Positions 44,176 to 53,019 of a DNA stretch of 64,000 nt are shown one piece after another. The notes below the pieces were generated by a model. It saw only the letters and a program-made list of their open reading frames with translations, had not been told where the DNA came from and made no database searches. The translations under genes and the position numbers were made by a program. How positions within the stretch are numbered: position 1 is the stretch's first letter; each line of letters opens with the position of its first letter. The stretch covers positions 3,482,501-3,546,500 of the forward strand of contig NZ_JPOG01000001.1 in the NCBI RefSeq assembly GCF_000733765.1, read 5' to 3'. The stretch comes from Algiphilus aromaticivorans DG1253. Its GTDB lineage: Bacteria; Pseudomonadota; Gammaproteobacteria; Nevskiales; Nevskiaceae.

Positions 44176-44934
44176 CTAGCCCGCCGTGCCGCCGTTGTCG
44201 ATGGGAAGGGCCACACCGTTGACGAAGCTGGCGCCGTCGGAGGCCAGGAAGACGGCCGCGGCCGTGACTTCCTCGGGCCGCCCGAGCCGACCCTGCCGCG
44301 CATCCAGCATATCGCCGGCCGGTACGCCGTATTCCTTCTCGTAGGTGTCCTTGAAGCGGCTGCCCATGTCCGTGGCAATAACCATCGGGCAGAGTGCGTT
44401 GACACGCACGCCGGCTTCGCGGAACTCCTGCGACAGCGCCTTGCTCATCTGGATCACCGCACCCTTGGAGGCGCAGTAGAGCGACAGCAACGGCCAGCCG
44501 ATGAGCCCGGCCGCCGAGGCGAGATTGATGATGTTGCCGTGCGTTTCTGCCAGATGCGGGAAGGCGTGCTTGCAGCCGAAGAAAACGCCCTTGACGTTGA
44601 TCGCCATCAGGCGATCCCACTCGGCCTCGCTGATATCGGTGACCGGTTTGATGGTCTCTATGCCGGCGTTGTTGATCAGGCAGTCGAGCCCGCCCATGGC
44701 GGCGACCGCATCGGCGACGAGCCGGGCGACATCGGCTTCAACGGTGACATCAGCGCGCAGCGCGTGCGCCTGACCCCCGGCTGCCTTGATCTCGGCGGCG
44801 ACCGCCTGCGCGCCGCTCTCGTCGATGTCGCTAACGGTAATAACAGCGCCCTCGGTGGCGAAGCGCAGCGCGAAGTCTCGGCCTAGGCCGGCGGCGGCGC
44901 CCGTGATGAGCACCCGCTTGTTCGTCAGTTGCAT
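44176..44934 (-). CDS. Short-chain dehydrogenase/reductase
   Basis: 252 residues. Classical SDR: VLITGAAAGLGRDFA, INNAGIETI, catalytic Ser in NLASAAGLIG and Tyr/Lys in YCASKGA, C-terminal NGVALPIDNGGTAG. The acidic SDID after strand 2 suggests NAD(H). AGGAG lies 6 nt before the ATG. It is 19 bp after the membrane-protein gene and 55 bp before the MDR. A secondary-alcohol dehydrogenase of the same catabolic programme is likely. Confidence 0.9.
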   Translation of the reverse strand: MQLTNKRVLITGAAAGLGRDFALRFATEGAVITVSDIDESGAQAVAAEIKAAGGQAHALRADVTVEADVARLVADAVAAMGGLDCLINNAGIETIKPVTDISEAEWDRLMAINVKGVFFGCKHAFPHLAETHGNIINLASAAGLIGWPLLSLYCASKGAVIQMSKALSQEFREAGVRVNALCPMVIATDMGSRFKDTYEKEYGVPAGDMLDARQGRLGRPEEVTAAAVFLASDGASFVNGVALPIDNGGTAG

Positions 44935-44953
44935 AGAGACTCCTGGTCGCGAT

Positions 44954-45451
44954 TCAGAGTGCGGGGGAAACCTGCGGAAGGGCTGTGCTGCGCAGGAAGC
45001 CCAGGTAGAGCAGTGAGTAGGCCAGATCGACGCAGGTCAGCAGCATGAAGACCAGCGGTGCGCCACCCATGGCCCAGAAGCCCACCGTGACCGCCCAGAC
45101 GCCGAGCTTTCCGACAAAGCCCATGAAGGCGATGCCGCGATTTGCATCGGGGTCGCGGCTGACCATGTAGTAACCGACACCGAAGATCGTCACCAGCCAC
45201 CAGAACAGCGCATACCAGAGGGCATCGGTCGGCGATCCTTCGAATCCCATTACGGTCATCGTTTGTGCCGGAAGGAAGACGAAGGCTGCCGTGACGAGGA
45301 TGTTGAAGACGGCGCCGGTGAGGAAGATCAGTTGCCAGTGCTGTCGGCTCATGGCGTGCTCCCCTGCGTTGTGGCCGATGGCAGTATCGGTTTGGGGGGG
45401 GATGCCGCACTGTGTTGCCGCTGCGGGGCGGTAGAGCGTGCTTGCCGTCAT
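44954..45451 (-). CDS. Small four-helix membrane protein
   Basis: 165 residues from ATG 45451, which has AGGAGG 4 nt upstream. A second start at 45352 (MSRQHWQLIFL) also has a GGGGAG and would give 132 residues beginning right at the first helix; either may be used. Four hydrophobic helices are seen (QLIFLTGAVFNILVTAAFVFL, WYALFWWLVTIFGVGYYMV, IAFMGFVGKLGVWAVTVGFW, LVFMLLTCVDLAYSLLYLGF). Family not recognised with certainty. It is the first gene behind regulon site 3, so it belongs to the regulated set. Confidence 0.75.
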   Translation of the reverse strand: MTASTLYRPAAATQCGIPPQTDTAIGHNAGEHAMSRQHWQLIFLTGAVFNILVTAAFVFLPAQTMTVMGFEGSPTDALWYALFWWLVTIFGVGYYMVSRDPDANRGIAFMGFVGKLGVWAVTVGFWAMGGAPLVFMLLTCVDLAYSLLYLGFLRSTALPQVSPAL

Positions 45452-45520
45452 GACTCCTCCTGGACTTTTGGGCGCGCGGGGCGCGTCGCGCCGCTTCTGT
45501 GGCGGCGCTGTATCGATTGG

Positions 45521-45566
45521 AGGCTAGGTGGCGGCCATTGCGCCGGGAACTACACGAACGGGTAGT
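45521..45566 (-). promoter_or_regulatory. Lux-box-like palindrome plus -10 (regulon site 3)
   Basis: Read on the minus strand, ACTACCCGTTCGTGTAGT covers 45566-45549; after 20 nt comes CCTAGCCT (45528-45521). Both sequence and spacing match sites 1 and 2. It points toward the minus operon starting at 45451 (leader about 65 nt) and lies about 140 bp upstream of the MalT-type gene on the + strand, so the regulator could also control itself from here. Confidence 0.72.
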
Positions 45567-45704
45567 TTCCGCAGCGGCCCAGCTGCGGCGCAATGCAGCT
45601 ACTATGCGTGGCACTACATGGCGCAACCCGCGGGGAGCTTGGAGACGCTCCCTGGCGAGAGCGGGGCGCCGCAGAACAGGGCCCAAAAGCCCGGGACCGC
45701 AATC

Positions 45705-48446
45705 ATGACGCTACCCAGTCGAACTACCCCCGCGGAGTCGCCCATCGCCGTCACCATGGCCTGGGCGCAGGCGGGCGAGGTCGACGTCGACGCCGGAGTC
45801 CGGCGCGAGGCGATCCTGGACCGGATCTTCGGGGATCCCGCGCCGCGCCTTGTGCTCATGCAGGGGCCCGCCGGTCACGGCAAGACCACGCTCATGCAGC
45901 AGGTACGCGCCACCGTCGAGGCCGATGGCGGGGTGACGGGCTGGCTGTCGCTCGATGAGGGAGACAACGATCTCGGCCGGCTTTTCCGGCACCTGCAGAA
46001 GCTGCTGGAGGAACTGGAGACGCAGTCCGCCGGTCGTCAGCCGGCGCGCAGTGCGGCACCCAGGGCCACCAGCCGCGCGCCGCGCTCGGACTGGATGGTG
46101 GAGCGGCTGGCGCGCATCGACGGTGAAGTGGCGCTGTTCCTGGACGAGTTCCAGTTGTTGCACAGCCGTTCGATTCTCTCCTTCTTCCGTGACCTACTGG
46201 AGCGGCTGCCGGAGAACACGCGCCTCTTCATCGGCTCGCGCACGGTGCCCGAGCTGGGGCTGGCGCGCCTGGTGGTCAGTGACCAGGCCCTGATCCTGCG
46301 CGCGCAGGATCTGCGTTTTTCGCCGGCGGAAGCGCGTGCCTTCTTCGCCGCGGCGCGGGACTTATCGCTGAGCCGCGACGAGCTGGATGCGATCTACGGG
46401 CGCAGCGAGGGCTGGCCGGCCGCCATGCAGCTCTATCGGCTGTCGTTGGCGAGCCACAGCGTGCGCCAGTCGCTGAAGGATATCGGCAGCTTCCGGCCGC
46501 GCGAACTGACCGATTATCTCGCCGACAATGTGCTCGGCCTGCAGTCGCCGGATGTGCAGAATTTCCTGCGCCGTACGGCTCAGCTGCGTCGTCTCTGCGG
46601 CCCGCTCTGCGATGCCGTTCTGGAGCGTGACGACTCCCAGCAGATGCTGCAGTCGCTGGAGCGTGGCGGACTGTTTCTGCGCAGCCTCGATTCCGACAAC
46701 ATCTGGTTCAAGTACCACACCCTCTTCTCTTCCTTCCTCGCCGAGCAACAGCGCGAGATGGACCCTGACGTGGTGCGTTGCATTCACCGCCGCGCGGCGC
46801 GCTGGTATGCGGAGAATGGCTACCACGAAGAGGCCATGCATCACGCCATTGCCGCACGCGAATACGCGCTGGCTGCGGAGGTGCTCGATACCTGGGCGAC
46901 CCGTCTCATCATGGACGGCAACCTGATGACGGTGGAGCGCTGGTACGACCGGCTCTCGCTCGACGATATCGCCGCCCACCCGGATCTTCTCGTCAAGGTG
47001 GCCTATGCGCTGGCCTTCCTGCGCAGGCGTCAGAAGCTCGGGCCGGTGCAGCGGCTGCTGGAACGCTTCGCCGCCGGCGACGATGCCGAGCTGGCCGCGA
47101 AGATGAGCGTGGTGCGCTCGATGCTCCTCATTATCCAGGACGATATCCTGGGCGCGCGCAACGTCATCGCCACGGTCGATCTCTTCACCAGCAGCGACGA
47201 CCCTTTCCGCGGCTTCGAACTGGGTGCCGGTGCCAATCTCGAGGGTTATCTGGGGATTGCCGCCGGCGACAGCGAGCACGCCCATCAGCATCTCTCGCTG
47301 GCGCGCGCGCACAGCGAGAACGCCGGAGCCCCCTTCAGCTGGGGGTATTCGGTAAGCACGGCAGGGGTGAATCTGCTCATGCAGGGCATGCTGCAGGAGG
47401 GCCTCGAGAAGTTCCGCCAGTGCATGGCCGAGCCGCGCATTACCCTCGACGAGTCGGTGGCCTCGGCGGTGCTGGTCGCCTGCTACGTCCACGCGCTCTA
47501 TGAAAGTGACGCCCTCGACGAAGCCCAGCACTACTTCGAGCAGTTCCGCGAGGTGATCCATAACGCCGCGCTGCTCGATTACATGGCGCTGGCCTATATC
47601 GCGCAGGCGCGCATTCTGGATGCGCGCGGCCGCTCGGCGCAGGCGCAGGAATGCCTTGATGAGGTCGAGTCGGTGGGCTACGCCAGCAACTGGCCGCGGC
47701 TGCTGCGCGTCATCAACTGGGAGCGCGTGCGTCGCGCCATCGTGCGCGGCGAAGTCGACCGCGCGCATTCCATCGCCAGTCGCATCAACGCTGAGCCGCC
47801 GGCGCGCCCGGAGGGCTGGCTGCCTTTCTGCGAGGACAGCGAAGGCGACGCCATCGGCTGTATCCGGCTGGATATTGCCGGCGGTCGCCCGGATAGCGCG
47901 CTGACGCGGATTGCCGAGGAACTGCCACCGGCGGTGGCGCAGGGTCGCGTGCGGCGCCAGATCAAGCTGCACACCCTGGAGGCCATGGCCCACCGCGCGC
48001 GTGGCGACGGCGACGACGCGCTGGGTGCGATGCGCCGTGCCCTGGCGCTGGCCGCGCCAGGAGGCTTCGTACGTAGCTTCAGCGAGGAGGGTGCCGAGGC
48101 GCTGGAGCTCGTCCGCGAGGTGCAGGTTGCCGCTGCCGGCGAGCCCGCTCCCGAGGAGGCTTTCTGCAGCTTCGCGCAGCGGGTCATCGCGCTGGGCGGC
48201 GGCGAAGCCCATCCGGTTCGGCCGCCGCTGGAGGGCGCTCACTATCAGCCGCTGGAGCCCCTGACCGAGCGCGAGAAGCAGATTCTGGCGCTGGTGGCCG
48301 GCGGTGCGTCGAATCGCAAGACCGCGGACGCGATCTTCGTGTCCGAAAACACCGTCAAGTTCCACCTCAAGAACGTCTACTCCAAGCTGGGTGTGAGCAG
48401 CCGCGCGCAGGCGATCAATGCTGCGCATCAGATGGGGCTTATCTGA
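45705..48446 (+). CDS. MalT-type LuxR transcriptional regulator, candidate regulon master
   Basis: 913 residues from ATG 45705; the ribosome site is weak, and an in-frame ATG at 45615 would add 30 residues. Walker A GPAGHGKT is at about 54-61, Walker-B-like VALFLDEFQLL near 145, TPR-like helical middle, and C-terminal LuxR helix-turn-helix (LTEREKQILALVAGGASNRK, SENTVKFHLKNVYSKLGVSS). It is a ligand-responsive ATP-dependent activator. The nearest lux-box-like site is immediately upstream (45549-45566), making it the best candidate to bind all three copies. A hairpin after the stop is a likely terminator. Confidence 0.92.
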   Translation: MTLPSRTTPAESPIAVTMAWAQAGEVDVDAGVRREAILDRIFGDPAPRLVLMQGPAGHGKTTLMQQVRATVEADGGVTGWLSLDEGDNDLGRLFRHLQKLLEELETQSAGRQPARSAAPRATSRAPRSDWMVERLARIDGEVALFLDEFQLLHSRSILSFFRDLLERLPENTRLFIGSRTVPELGLARLVVSDQALILRAQDLRFSPAEARAFFAAARDLSLSRDELDAIYGRSEGWPAAMQLYRLSLASHSVRQSLKDIGSFRPRELTDYLADNVLGLQSPDVQNFLRRTAQLRRLCGPLCDAVLERDDSQQMLQSLERGGLFLRSLDSDNIWFKYHTLFSSFLAEQQREMDPDVVRCIHRRAARWYAENGYHEEAMHHAIAAREYALAAEVLDTWATRLIMDGNLMTVERWYDRLSLDDIAAHPDLLVKVAYALAFLRRRQKLGPVQRLLERFAAGDDAELAAKMSVVRSMLLIIQDDILGARNVIATVDLFTSSDDPFRGFELGAGANLEGYLGIAAGDSEHAHQHLSLARAHSENAGAPFSWGYSVSTAGVNLLMQGMLQEGLEKFRQCMAEPRITLDESVASAVLVACYVHALYESDALDEAQHYFEQFREVIHNAALLDYMALAYIAQARILDARGRSAQAQECLDEVESVGYASNWPRLLRVINWERVRRAIVRGEVDRAHSIASRINAEPPARPEGWLPFCEDSEGDAIGCIRLDIAGGRPDSALTRIAEELPPAVAQGRVRRQIKLHTLEAMAHRARGDGDDALGAMRRALALAAPGGFVRSFSEEGAEALELVREVQVAAAGEPAPEEAFCSFAQRVIALGGGEAHPVRPPLEGAHYQPLEPLTEREKQILALVAGGASNRKTADAIFVSENTVKFHLKNVYSKLGVSSRAQAINAAHQMGLI

Positions 48447-48458
48447 CGGTCTGGCCGA

Positions 48459-48483
48459 GGAAGGTGTTTACGTAAAGCCTTCC
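48459..48483 (+). terminator. Hairpin after the MalT-type gene
   Basis: GGAAGG (48459-48464) pairs with CCTTCC (48478-48483), enclosing the palindrome TTTACGTAAA. It is 13 bp after the stop. The T tract is short, so efficiency is uncertain. Confidence 0.45.
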
Positions 48484-48587
48484 TTGAAAGACGAGTCCCT
48501 GCATGGGGCAGCGTTGGTACCGTCTCGCTCGCGGTTCCGCGCCTCGTAGCAATGACGCTACCGAATGATGCCGAGCGGAGGGCGCGG

Positions 48588-48615
48588 GTTACTTTGGTTT
48601 CGGCCAAAGTAACCA
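48588..48615. repeat. Intergenic hairpin repeat within a 430-bp gap
   Basis: GGTTACTTTGG and CCAAAGTAACC are perfect 11-bp arms around TTTCGG. This resembles a dispersed palindromic element common in GC-rich gamma- and betaproteobacteria (GGTTACTTT...AAAGTAACC, usually followed by GC-rich sequence), judged from memory. The whole gap 48447-48876 holds the terminator hairpin, this repeat and about 200 bp of GC-rich sequence with no credible gene. Confidence 0.6.
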
Positions 48616-48876
48616 AAGCCATGGTGTCCGCCGGGTGGCCTGCCGCGGCTGCGCCGCGTCAGGTTCCCGAGTCGGGCGACGTGCTCGGAGCACGCGCGAA
48701 CAGGCCATCCATGGCCTGGTCGCGCTCGCTCGGCATCCATGCCTCGCGACTCCTGCGCGCGCCGCCCGCCTCGGCCACCCTCAAAGGGCACACTTCGTAC
48801 TGGCTCGTCGCTTCGCGACATCGCGGTAAGAAAGCTTAGAGCCCGAAGCCTTTTGCGTGAATCCGCGAATGTCGCC

Positions 48877-50433
48877 TCAGTCCTCGGAAGCCGGCCCGCG
48901 CCACAGCACCTCGTAGAGGTCGTGGCGGCGGTCCTTCCAGTTCTGCACGGTGCCTGCCTGGCGCGCCTGATAGAGGGCATCCAGATCCAGATCGGCGAAG
49001 GCGATCTGCTCGACGTTGGGGGTGGTGTCGGCGGCGACGCCATCGCGCGCGAAGGGGAAGTCGCAGGGCGTGACGATGGCGCTCTGCGCGTAATGGATGT
49101 CCATATTGTGGAAGCGCGGCAGATTGCCGACGTTGCCGGCGATGGCGACGTAGACCTGGTTCTCGACGGCCCGGGCGTGCGCCGAATAGCGCACGCGCAG
49201 ATAGCCGTTGCGCTCCTCGGTGGAGAAGGGCACGAAGAGCATCATGGCGCCCTGATTGACCAGATGCCGGCCCAGCTCGGGGAACTCGCTGTCGTAGCAG
49301 GTGAGCACGCCGATGGTGCCGCTGTCGGTCTCGATGGCGCGCACGACGTCGCCGCCCTCGATCTGCCACCAGTAGCGTTCGCCGGGGGTGGGGTGGATCT
49401 TGGGCTGCTCGTGCACGGAGCCGTCGCGCAGAAAGACGTGCGCGACGTTCTGCAGGCTGCCGCTAGCGGTTATCTGCGGGTGGCTTCCGGCGATGATGTT
49501 GATGTTGTAGCGGATCGCCAGTTCCTGGAAGAGCTCCTCGAGCTGCTCGTTGTAGTCGGCCAGCCGCCGGATGGAGTCCTGCGGCGACATCTCCCGGTCC
49601 TCGATGGAAAGCAGCTGGAAGGCGAAGTATTCGGGGAAGAGCACGAAGTCGGACTTGACGTCGGCGACGGCGTCGACGAAGTGGGTCACGATCTTGGCGA
49701 ACTCGGCAAAGCTGTCGATGCCGCGCTGCAGATACTGCACGACGGCCAGTCGCACGACGTTGGCCGGCCGGTCCGGCGCCGAGGCGGTCTTGTTGCCGGA
49801 GCTTTCCACCGCACGGTTGCGCCACACCATGTGGGTGGCGTGGCCCACTGATTCGCGATCGGAAGGTAGGTAGTTGCGCAGCACGCCGATGCACTCGAAG
49901 CCTTGCTGCAGCTGGAAGCTCATCACCGGGTCGCGGATGCGGCGCTCGCGCACGGCCTCGCAGTAGGCCTCGACATTCTCGTATTGCTTGCGTCGCCGCC
50001 CGTAGCTGGGGAGGCGCCCGCCGAAGACGATGCCCTTGAGCATCTCGTCGACGCAGAGCTTGCGGCGCGCCGAGTACAACCGGTGCCCGATGCGCAGGCC
50101 GCGGTAATCGGGGTCGACGCAGACCTCGTAGGCGTAGAGCCAGTCGCCGTCGGGATCGTCGGTGCTGCCATAACCGGCGCCGGTGATCTGCCGCCAGTTG
50201 TGCTTGGCCAGCGCGCGTTCCTCCGAGGCCCGCAGCGAGGCCGAGTACCCGACGACGGTGTCCTCGTAGATCGCCACCATGTGCCCCTTCGGATAGTGAT
50301 TCAGCTGTCCGCGTAGCTGGTCGGGGGTGTAGGGGCCCATGTCCTTGTAGACCTTCGCCACCAGCGCGTTGATGGCGGGGATGTCTTCGGGAGTGGCCTG
50401 GCGGATGTAGAGCTTCTGGCCGCGCTTGGGCAT
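48877..50433 (-). CDS. Bifunctional GNAT acetyltransferase / carbon-nitrogen hydrolase
   Basis: 518 residues. The N-terminal GNAT domain (IRQATPEDIPAINALV, YEVCVDPDYRGLRIGHRLY acetyl-CoA loop) covers residues 1-205. The nitrilase-superfamily domain (about 228-505) has the complete Glu-Lys-Cys triad: Glu in LFPEYFAF, Lys in EQPKIHPTPGE, Cys in VLTCYDSEFPE. It hydrolyses an amide or nitrile, and its acetyltransferase may act on the product. This fusion is widespread in proteobacteria but its substrate is unknown to me. Start ATG 50433 has a weak ribosome site. Divergent from the glycosyltransferase. Confidence 0.92.
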   Translation of the reverse strand: MPKRGQKLYIRQATPEDIPAINALVAKVYKDMGPYTPDQLRGQLNHYPKGHMVAIYEDTVVGYSASLRASEERALAKHNWRQITGAGYGSTDDPDGDWLYAYEVCVDPDYRGLRIGHRLYSARRKLCVDEMLKGIVFGGRLPSYGRRRKQYENVEAYCEAVRERRIRDPVMSFQLQQGFECIGVLRNYLPSDRESVGHATHMVWRNRAVESSGNKTASAPDRPANVVRLAVVQYLQRGIDSFAEFAKIVTHFVDAVADVKSDFVLFPEYFAFQLLSIEDREMSPQDSIRRLADYNEQLEELFQELAIRYNINIIAGSHPQITASGSLQNVAHVFLRDGSVHEQPKIHPTPGERYWWQIEGGDVVRAIETDSGTIGVLTCYDSEFPELGRHLVNQGAMMLFVPFSTEERNGYLRVRYSAHARAVENQVYVAIAGNVGNLPRFHNMDIHYAQSAIVTPCDFPFARDGVAADTTPNVEQIAFADLDLDALYQARQAGTVQNWKDRRHDLYEVLWRGPASED

Positions 50434-50523
50434 GGTGGAACTCGAAGTTGGAGGAGAAAGCGCCGGTCGGTGCCGGCGCGCGCATACCTTAAGGGATTCT
50501 GCGCCGCTGCTGGCCGCTGCGCG

Positions 50524-50552
50524 CTGTCATCAAAGCGTCACCAAATTGTCAT
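50524..50552 (+). promoter_or_regulatory. Three-unit Pho box (PhoB site)
   Basis: Three 7-bp units, CTGTCAT (50524-50530), GCGTCAC (50535-50541) and TTGTCAT (50546-50552), are spaced by identical 4-nt CAAA. This is the 11-bp periodic layout of PhoB sites (consensus CTGTCAT with 4-nt spacers). It lies 60 bp before the glycosyltransferase ATG and about 90 bp from the divergent nitrilase fusion. An overlapping inverted repeat, TTGTCA...TGACAA (50546-50562), is also present. Confidence 0.7.
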
Positions 50553-50611
50553 GCTCTGACAACGGTGGCCGTCGAGACTGCGCGCGTCTTCCGGAAGACT
50601 GGAGTCAGGCC

Positions 50612-51727
50612 ATGCGCATTGCCTATGGTGTCATGGGTTACGGTCGCGGCCACGCCATGCGCACGATGAGCGTGTTGCCGGCGCTGATGGCCGAGCACGA
50701 GGTCACCGTCTTTGCCGGCGGCGACGCCCATGAGGTGCTCGCGCCGCTGTATCCGACGGTGAAGATCCCCACCATCGGCTACCGCTACAACGATCGCGGT
50801 GGTCATTCCCTGCTGCGCACCGTTGGCGGCAATGCCGGCCCCATGGCCGACTTGCTGCTGGGCGGATCCGGCATGGCGGCGGTGGAGGAGGCCATGCGCA
50901 GCCGCGGCATCGATCTGGTGATCTCGGATTCCGAGGCCTGGACGCATCGCGCCGCCGCGCGCCTTCGCATTCCGCGCATCAGCTTCGACCACGTCGGCAT
51001 CATCGCCTGGTGCCGGCCGCACTTTCCGCCGGATCTGTGGCTCACCGGTCAGCGCGATGCCATCGGCTACCGCAGCCTCATGGGCGAGCCCGAGCGGGTG
51101 CTGATCTCAAGCTTCTATCCGGCCGAGCCCTATCGCGACGACGCACGCATCGTCGGTCCCATGCTGCGCGAGGTCGTCAAGGCGCAGAGGCCGACCAGCG
51201 GCGATTATCTGCTGGTCTACTTCAACAAGGGCGCGCACCAGTACCGGGCGCACGTCGACCGCACGCTGCGCCTGCTGGACATGCCGGTGAAGGTCTATGG
51301 CACGCCCTGGCAGGGCGTCAGCGAGAACCTTGAGTTCTGCGCGCCCAGCAACGACGGCTTCGTGCGTGACATGGCGGGCTGCCGCGCGGTGCTGTCCACC
51401 GCCGGCAACCAGCTCATCGGAGAGGCCTTGCATTTGGGCAAGCCCATTCTGGCGGTGCCCGAGGATGCCTTCGAGCAGCGCCTGAATGCGCACATGATCG
51501 AGCGCATGGGCGTGGGTATGCGCGTCAATGCGGCGGATCTGACGCCTTCGCACGTGGATCGTTTCCTCGCGCGCGAGGACGGCTTTGCGGCGCGTTGCGC
51601 CGACTACGCCGGCGACGGCCGCGACGAGGCAGTGGTCACGCTGCAGCGCTTCATTGCCGAGCTGCGGCAGGGCGATGCGGCACGCAAGCCGGTAGCGCGC
51701 CGCTCCGTGCAACTCGCAGCGGGCTGA
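50612..51727 (+). CDS. GT28/MurG-like glycosyltransferase, probably phosphate-regulated
   Basis: 371 residues from ATG 50612 (GGAG 9 nt upstream). The N-terminal motif RIAYGVMGYGRGHAMRTMSV and C-terminal domain (GCRAVLSTAGNQLIGEALHLGKPILAVPE) match the MJ1255/VC2487-type UDP-sugar transferases of the MurG superfamily. Some relatives make glycolipids from diacylglycerol. The Pho box in front suggests it is switched on by phosphate starvation, when many bacteria swap phospholipids for glycolipids; that link is inferred. No clear membrane helix. 58 bp before a lipoprotein gene that may be co-transcribed. Confidence 0.82.
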   Translation: MRIAYGVMGYGRGHAMRTMSVLPALMAEHEVTVFAGGDAHEVLAPLYPTVKIPTIGYRYNDRGGHSLLRTVGGNAGPMADLLLGGSGMAAVEEAMRSRGIDLVISDSEAWTHRAAARLRIPRISFDHVGIIAWCRPHFPPDLWLTGQRDAIGYRSLMGEPERVLISSFYPAEPYRDDARIVGPMLREVVKAQRPTSGDYLLVYFNKGAHQYRAHVDRTLRLLDMPVKVYGTPWQGVSENLEFCAPSNDGFVRDMAGCRAVLSTAGNQLIGEALHLGKPILAVPEDAFEQRLNAHMIERMGVGMRVNAADLTPSHVDRFLAREDGFAARCADYAGDGRDEAVVTLQRFIAELRQGDAARKPVARRSVQLAAG

Positions 51728-51785
51728 GCGCGTCGCCGCGTGGCGGCAGCCGCTACCATGCGGCGCTCCCTTTCGAGTCCCGGGC

Positions 51786-52793
51786 ATGTCCGTTTTCCCC
51801 CAAGCCGCTTCCGCGCGGATCGCTACGCTCTGCGCGCTGTCGCTGGCCGCCTCGCTCGGCCTCGGTAGCTGCCTGCACGCGGCGGCCCCAGACACGCCTG
51901 CGCCGATGGTGAAGATCGCGGATGCCGCGCTCGTCGAGTTGAGTGGGCTTGCCCCGGGCAGCGATGAGGGGCTTTTCTGGGGGCACAACGATTATGGCAA
52001 CGCTGCGCGCCTGTTCCGTCTGGGCGCCGACGGCGCGGCGCACGGTCGCGTGATGATTGCCGGCGCCGCCAACCGCGACTGGGAGGATCTGGCCTGGCGC
52101 GACAGTGATGACGGCCGCTGTCTGTTAATCGGCGAGATCGGAGACAATCGCGCCCACTACGAGGCATCCGCCGTGCATTTTCTGCCCGAGCCGGGGCCCG
52201 ACGCCGAGCAGGCGGAGATCGCGGGCAGCCTGCGCTTCGCCTATCCGGAAGGTCCGCGTGACGCCGAGGGTCTGGCCTTCGACGCGCGCGAGCAGGCGAT
52301 CTACGTGTTGTCCAAGCGTGCCACGCCACCGGTGCTTTACCGCCTGCCGGCGGGCCCGGATTGCGCGCCGGCAACGAATGAGGAGGCTCTGGCGGATCCG
52401 GTGGCGGAGCTGATCCTGCCGCCGCCGCCATTGTCAGCGCTCTTCGCCAGCCCGCGCCGGGGCCTGATGTTCAATCTGCCCACCGCGCTCGCGATCAGTC
52501 GCGACGGCGCGCGTATGGCGGTGCTTAGCTACGGCGCGCTCTACGTCTTCGACCGGGCCGAGGGCGAGGCCTGGGCCGGGGCGCTGCAGCGTATGCCGGG
52601 GCGCGCGATCTTCACGCCGATGCGGCAGGCCGAAGCTCTGGTGCTTGAGACCGGCGGGCGCGCGGCGCTGGTTGGCAGTGAGGGGCGACCCGGGCGCCTG
52701 CAGCGCGTGCAGTTGCCGCCCTTCGACGCGCAGCGCGCGACGCGTCCGTGGCTCAGGGAACTTCCCGCGCCACTGAGCGACCAAAAGCGCTGA
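51786..52793 (+). CDS. Exported beta-propeller-like lipoprotein
   Basis: 335 residues. N-terminal signal with a plausible lipobox LGSC (about residues 26-29), so it is probably lipid-anchored. The mature part has repeated features of a six-bladed propeller of the esterase/phytase/SdiA-regulated kind: GLFWGHNDYG, REDW-type NRDWEDLAWR, GEIGDNRAHY, DAEGLAFDAREQAIYVLSKR. The function is not known; calcium-binding phytase-like or phosphodiesterase-like propellers share this look. Following the Pho-regulated gene, a phosphate-scavenging role is possible but unproven. Confidence 0.75.
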   Translation: MSVFPQAASARIATLCALSLAASLGLGSCLHAAAPDTPAPMVKIADAALVELSGLAPGSDEGLFWGHNDYGNAARLFRLGADGAAHGRVMIAGAANRDWEDLAWRDSDDGRCLLIGEIGDNRAHYEASAVHFLPEPGPDAEQAEIAGSLRFAYPEGPRDAEGLAFDAREQAIYVLSKRATPPVLYRLPAGPDCAPATNEEALADPVAELILPPPPLSALFASPRRGLMFNLPTALAISRDGARMAVLSYGALYVFDRAEGEAWAGALQRMPGRAIFTPMRQAEALVLETGGRAALVGSEGRPGRLQRVQLPPFDAQRATRPWLRELPAPLSDQKR

Positions 52794-53019
52794 GCCGGGC
52801 GGCAGCTCTGCTAGTGTCCTGTTCCTCAGATGCTCTTGCATGGCGCGTGGTCCTCGTCGCGTGTGGTGGCGTTGCGAAAGCGCTTTGTATCCCTGTTACG
52901 ACTGCCTTACGCGCTTAGCCCGTCACGACGACGACTCGCGTCATTGATCAAGATATATACGGAACAGGACGCTAGCCTCCTCGGCGCAGAACATCGGCAC
53001 ACAACTAAGGGAGAATCCC

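Noticed and set aside
46362-48428. 688-codon minus-strand frame over the 45705 regulator
   Set aside because: Antisense shadow of a complete MalT-type gene.
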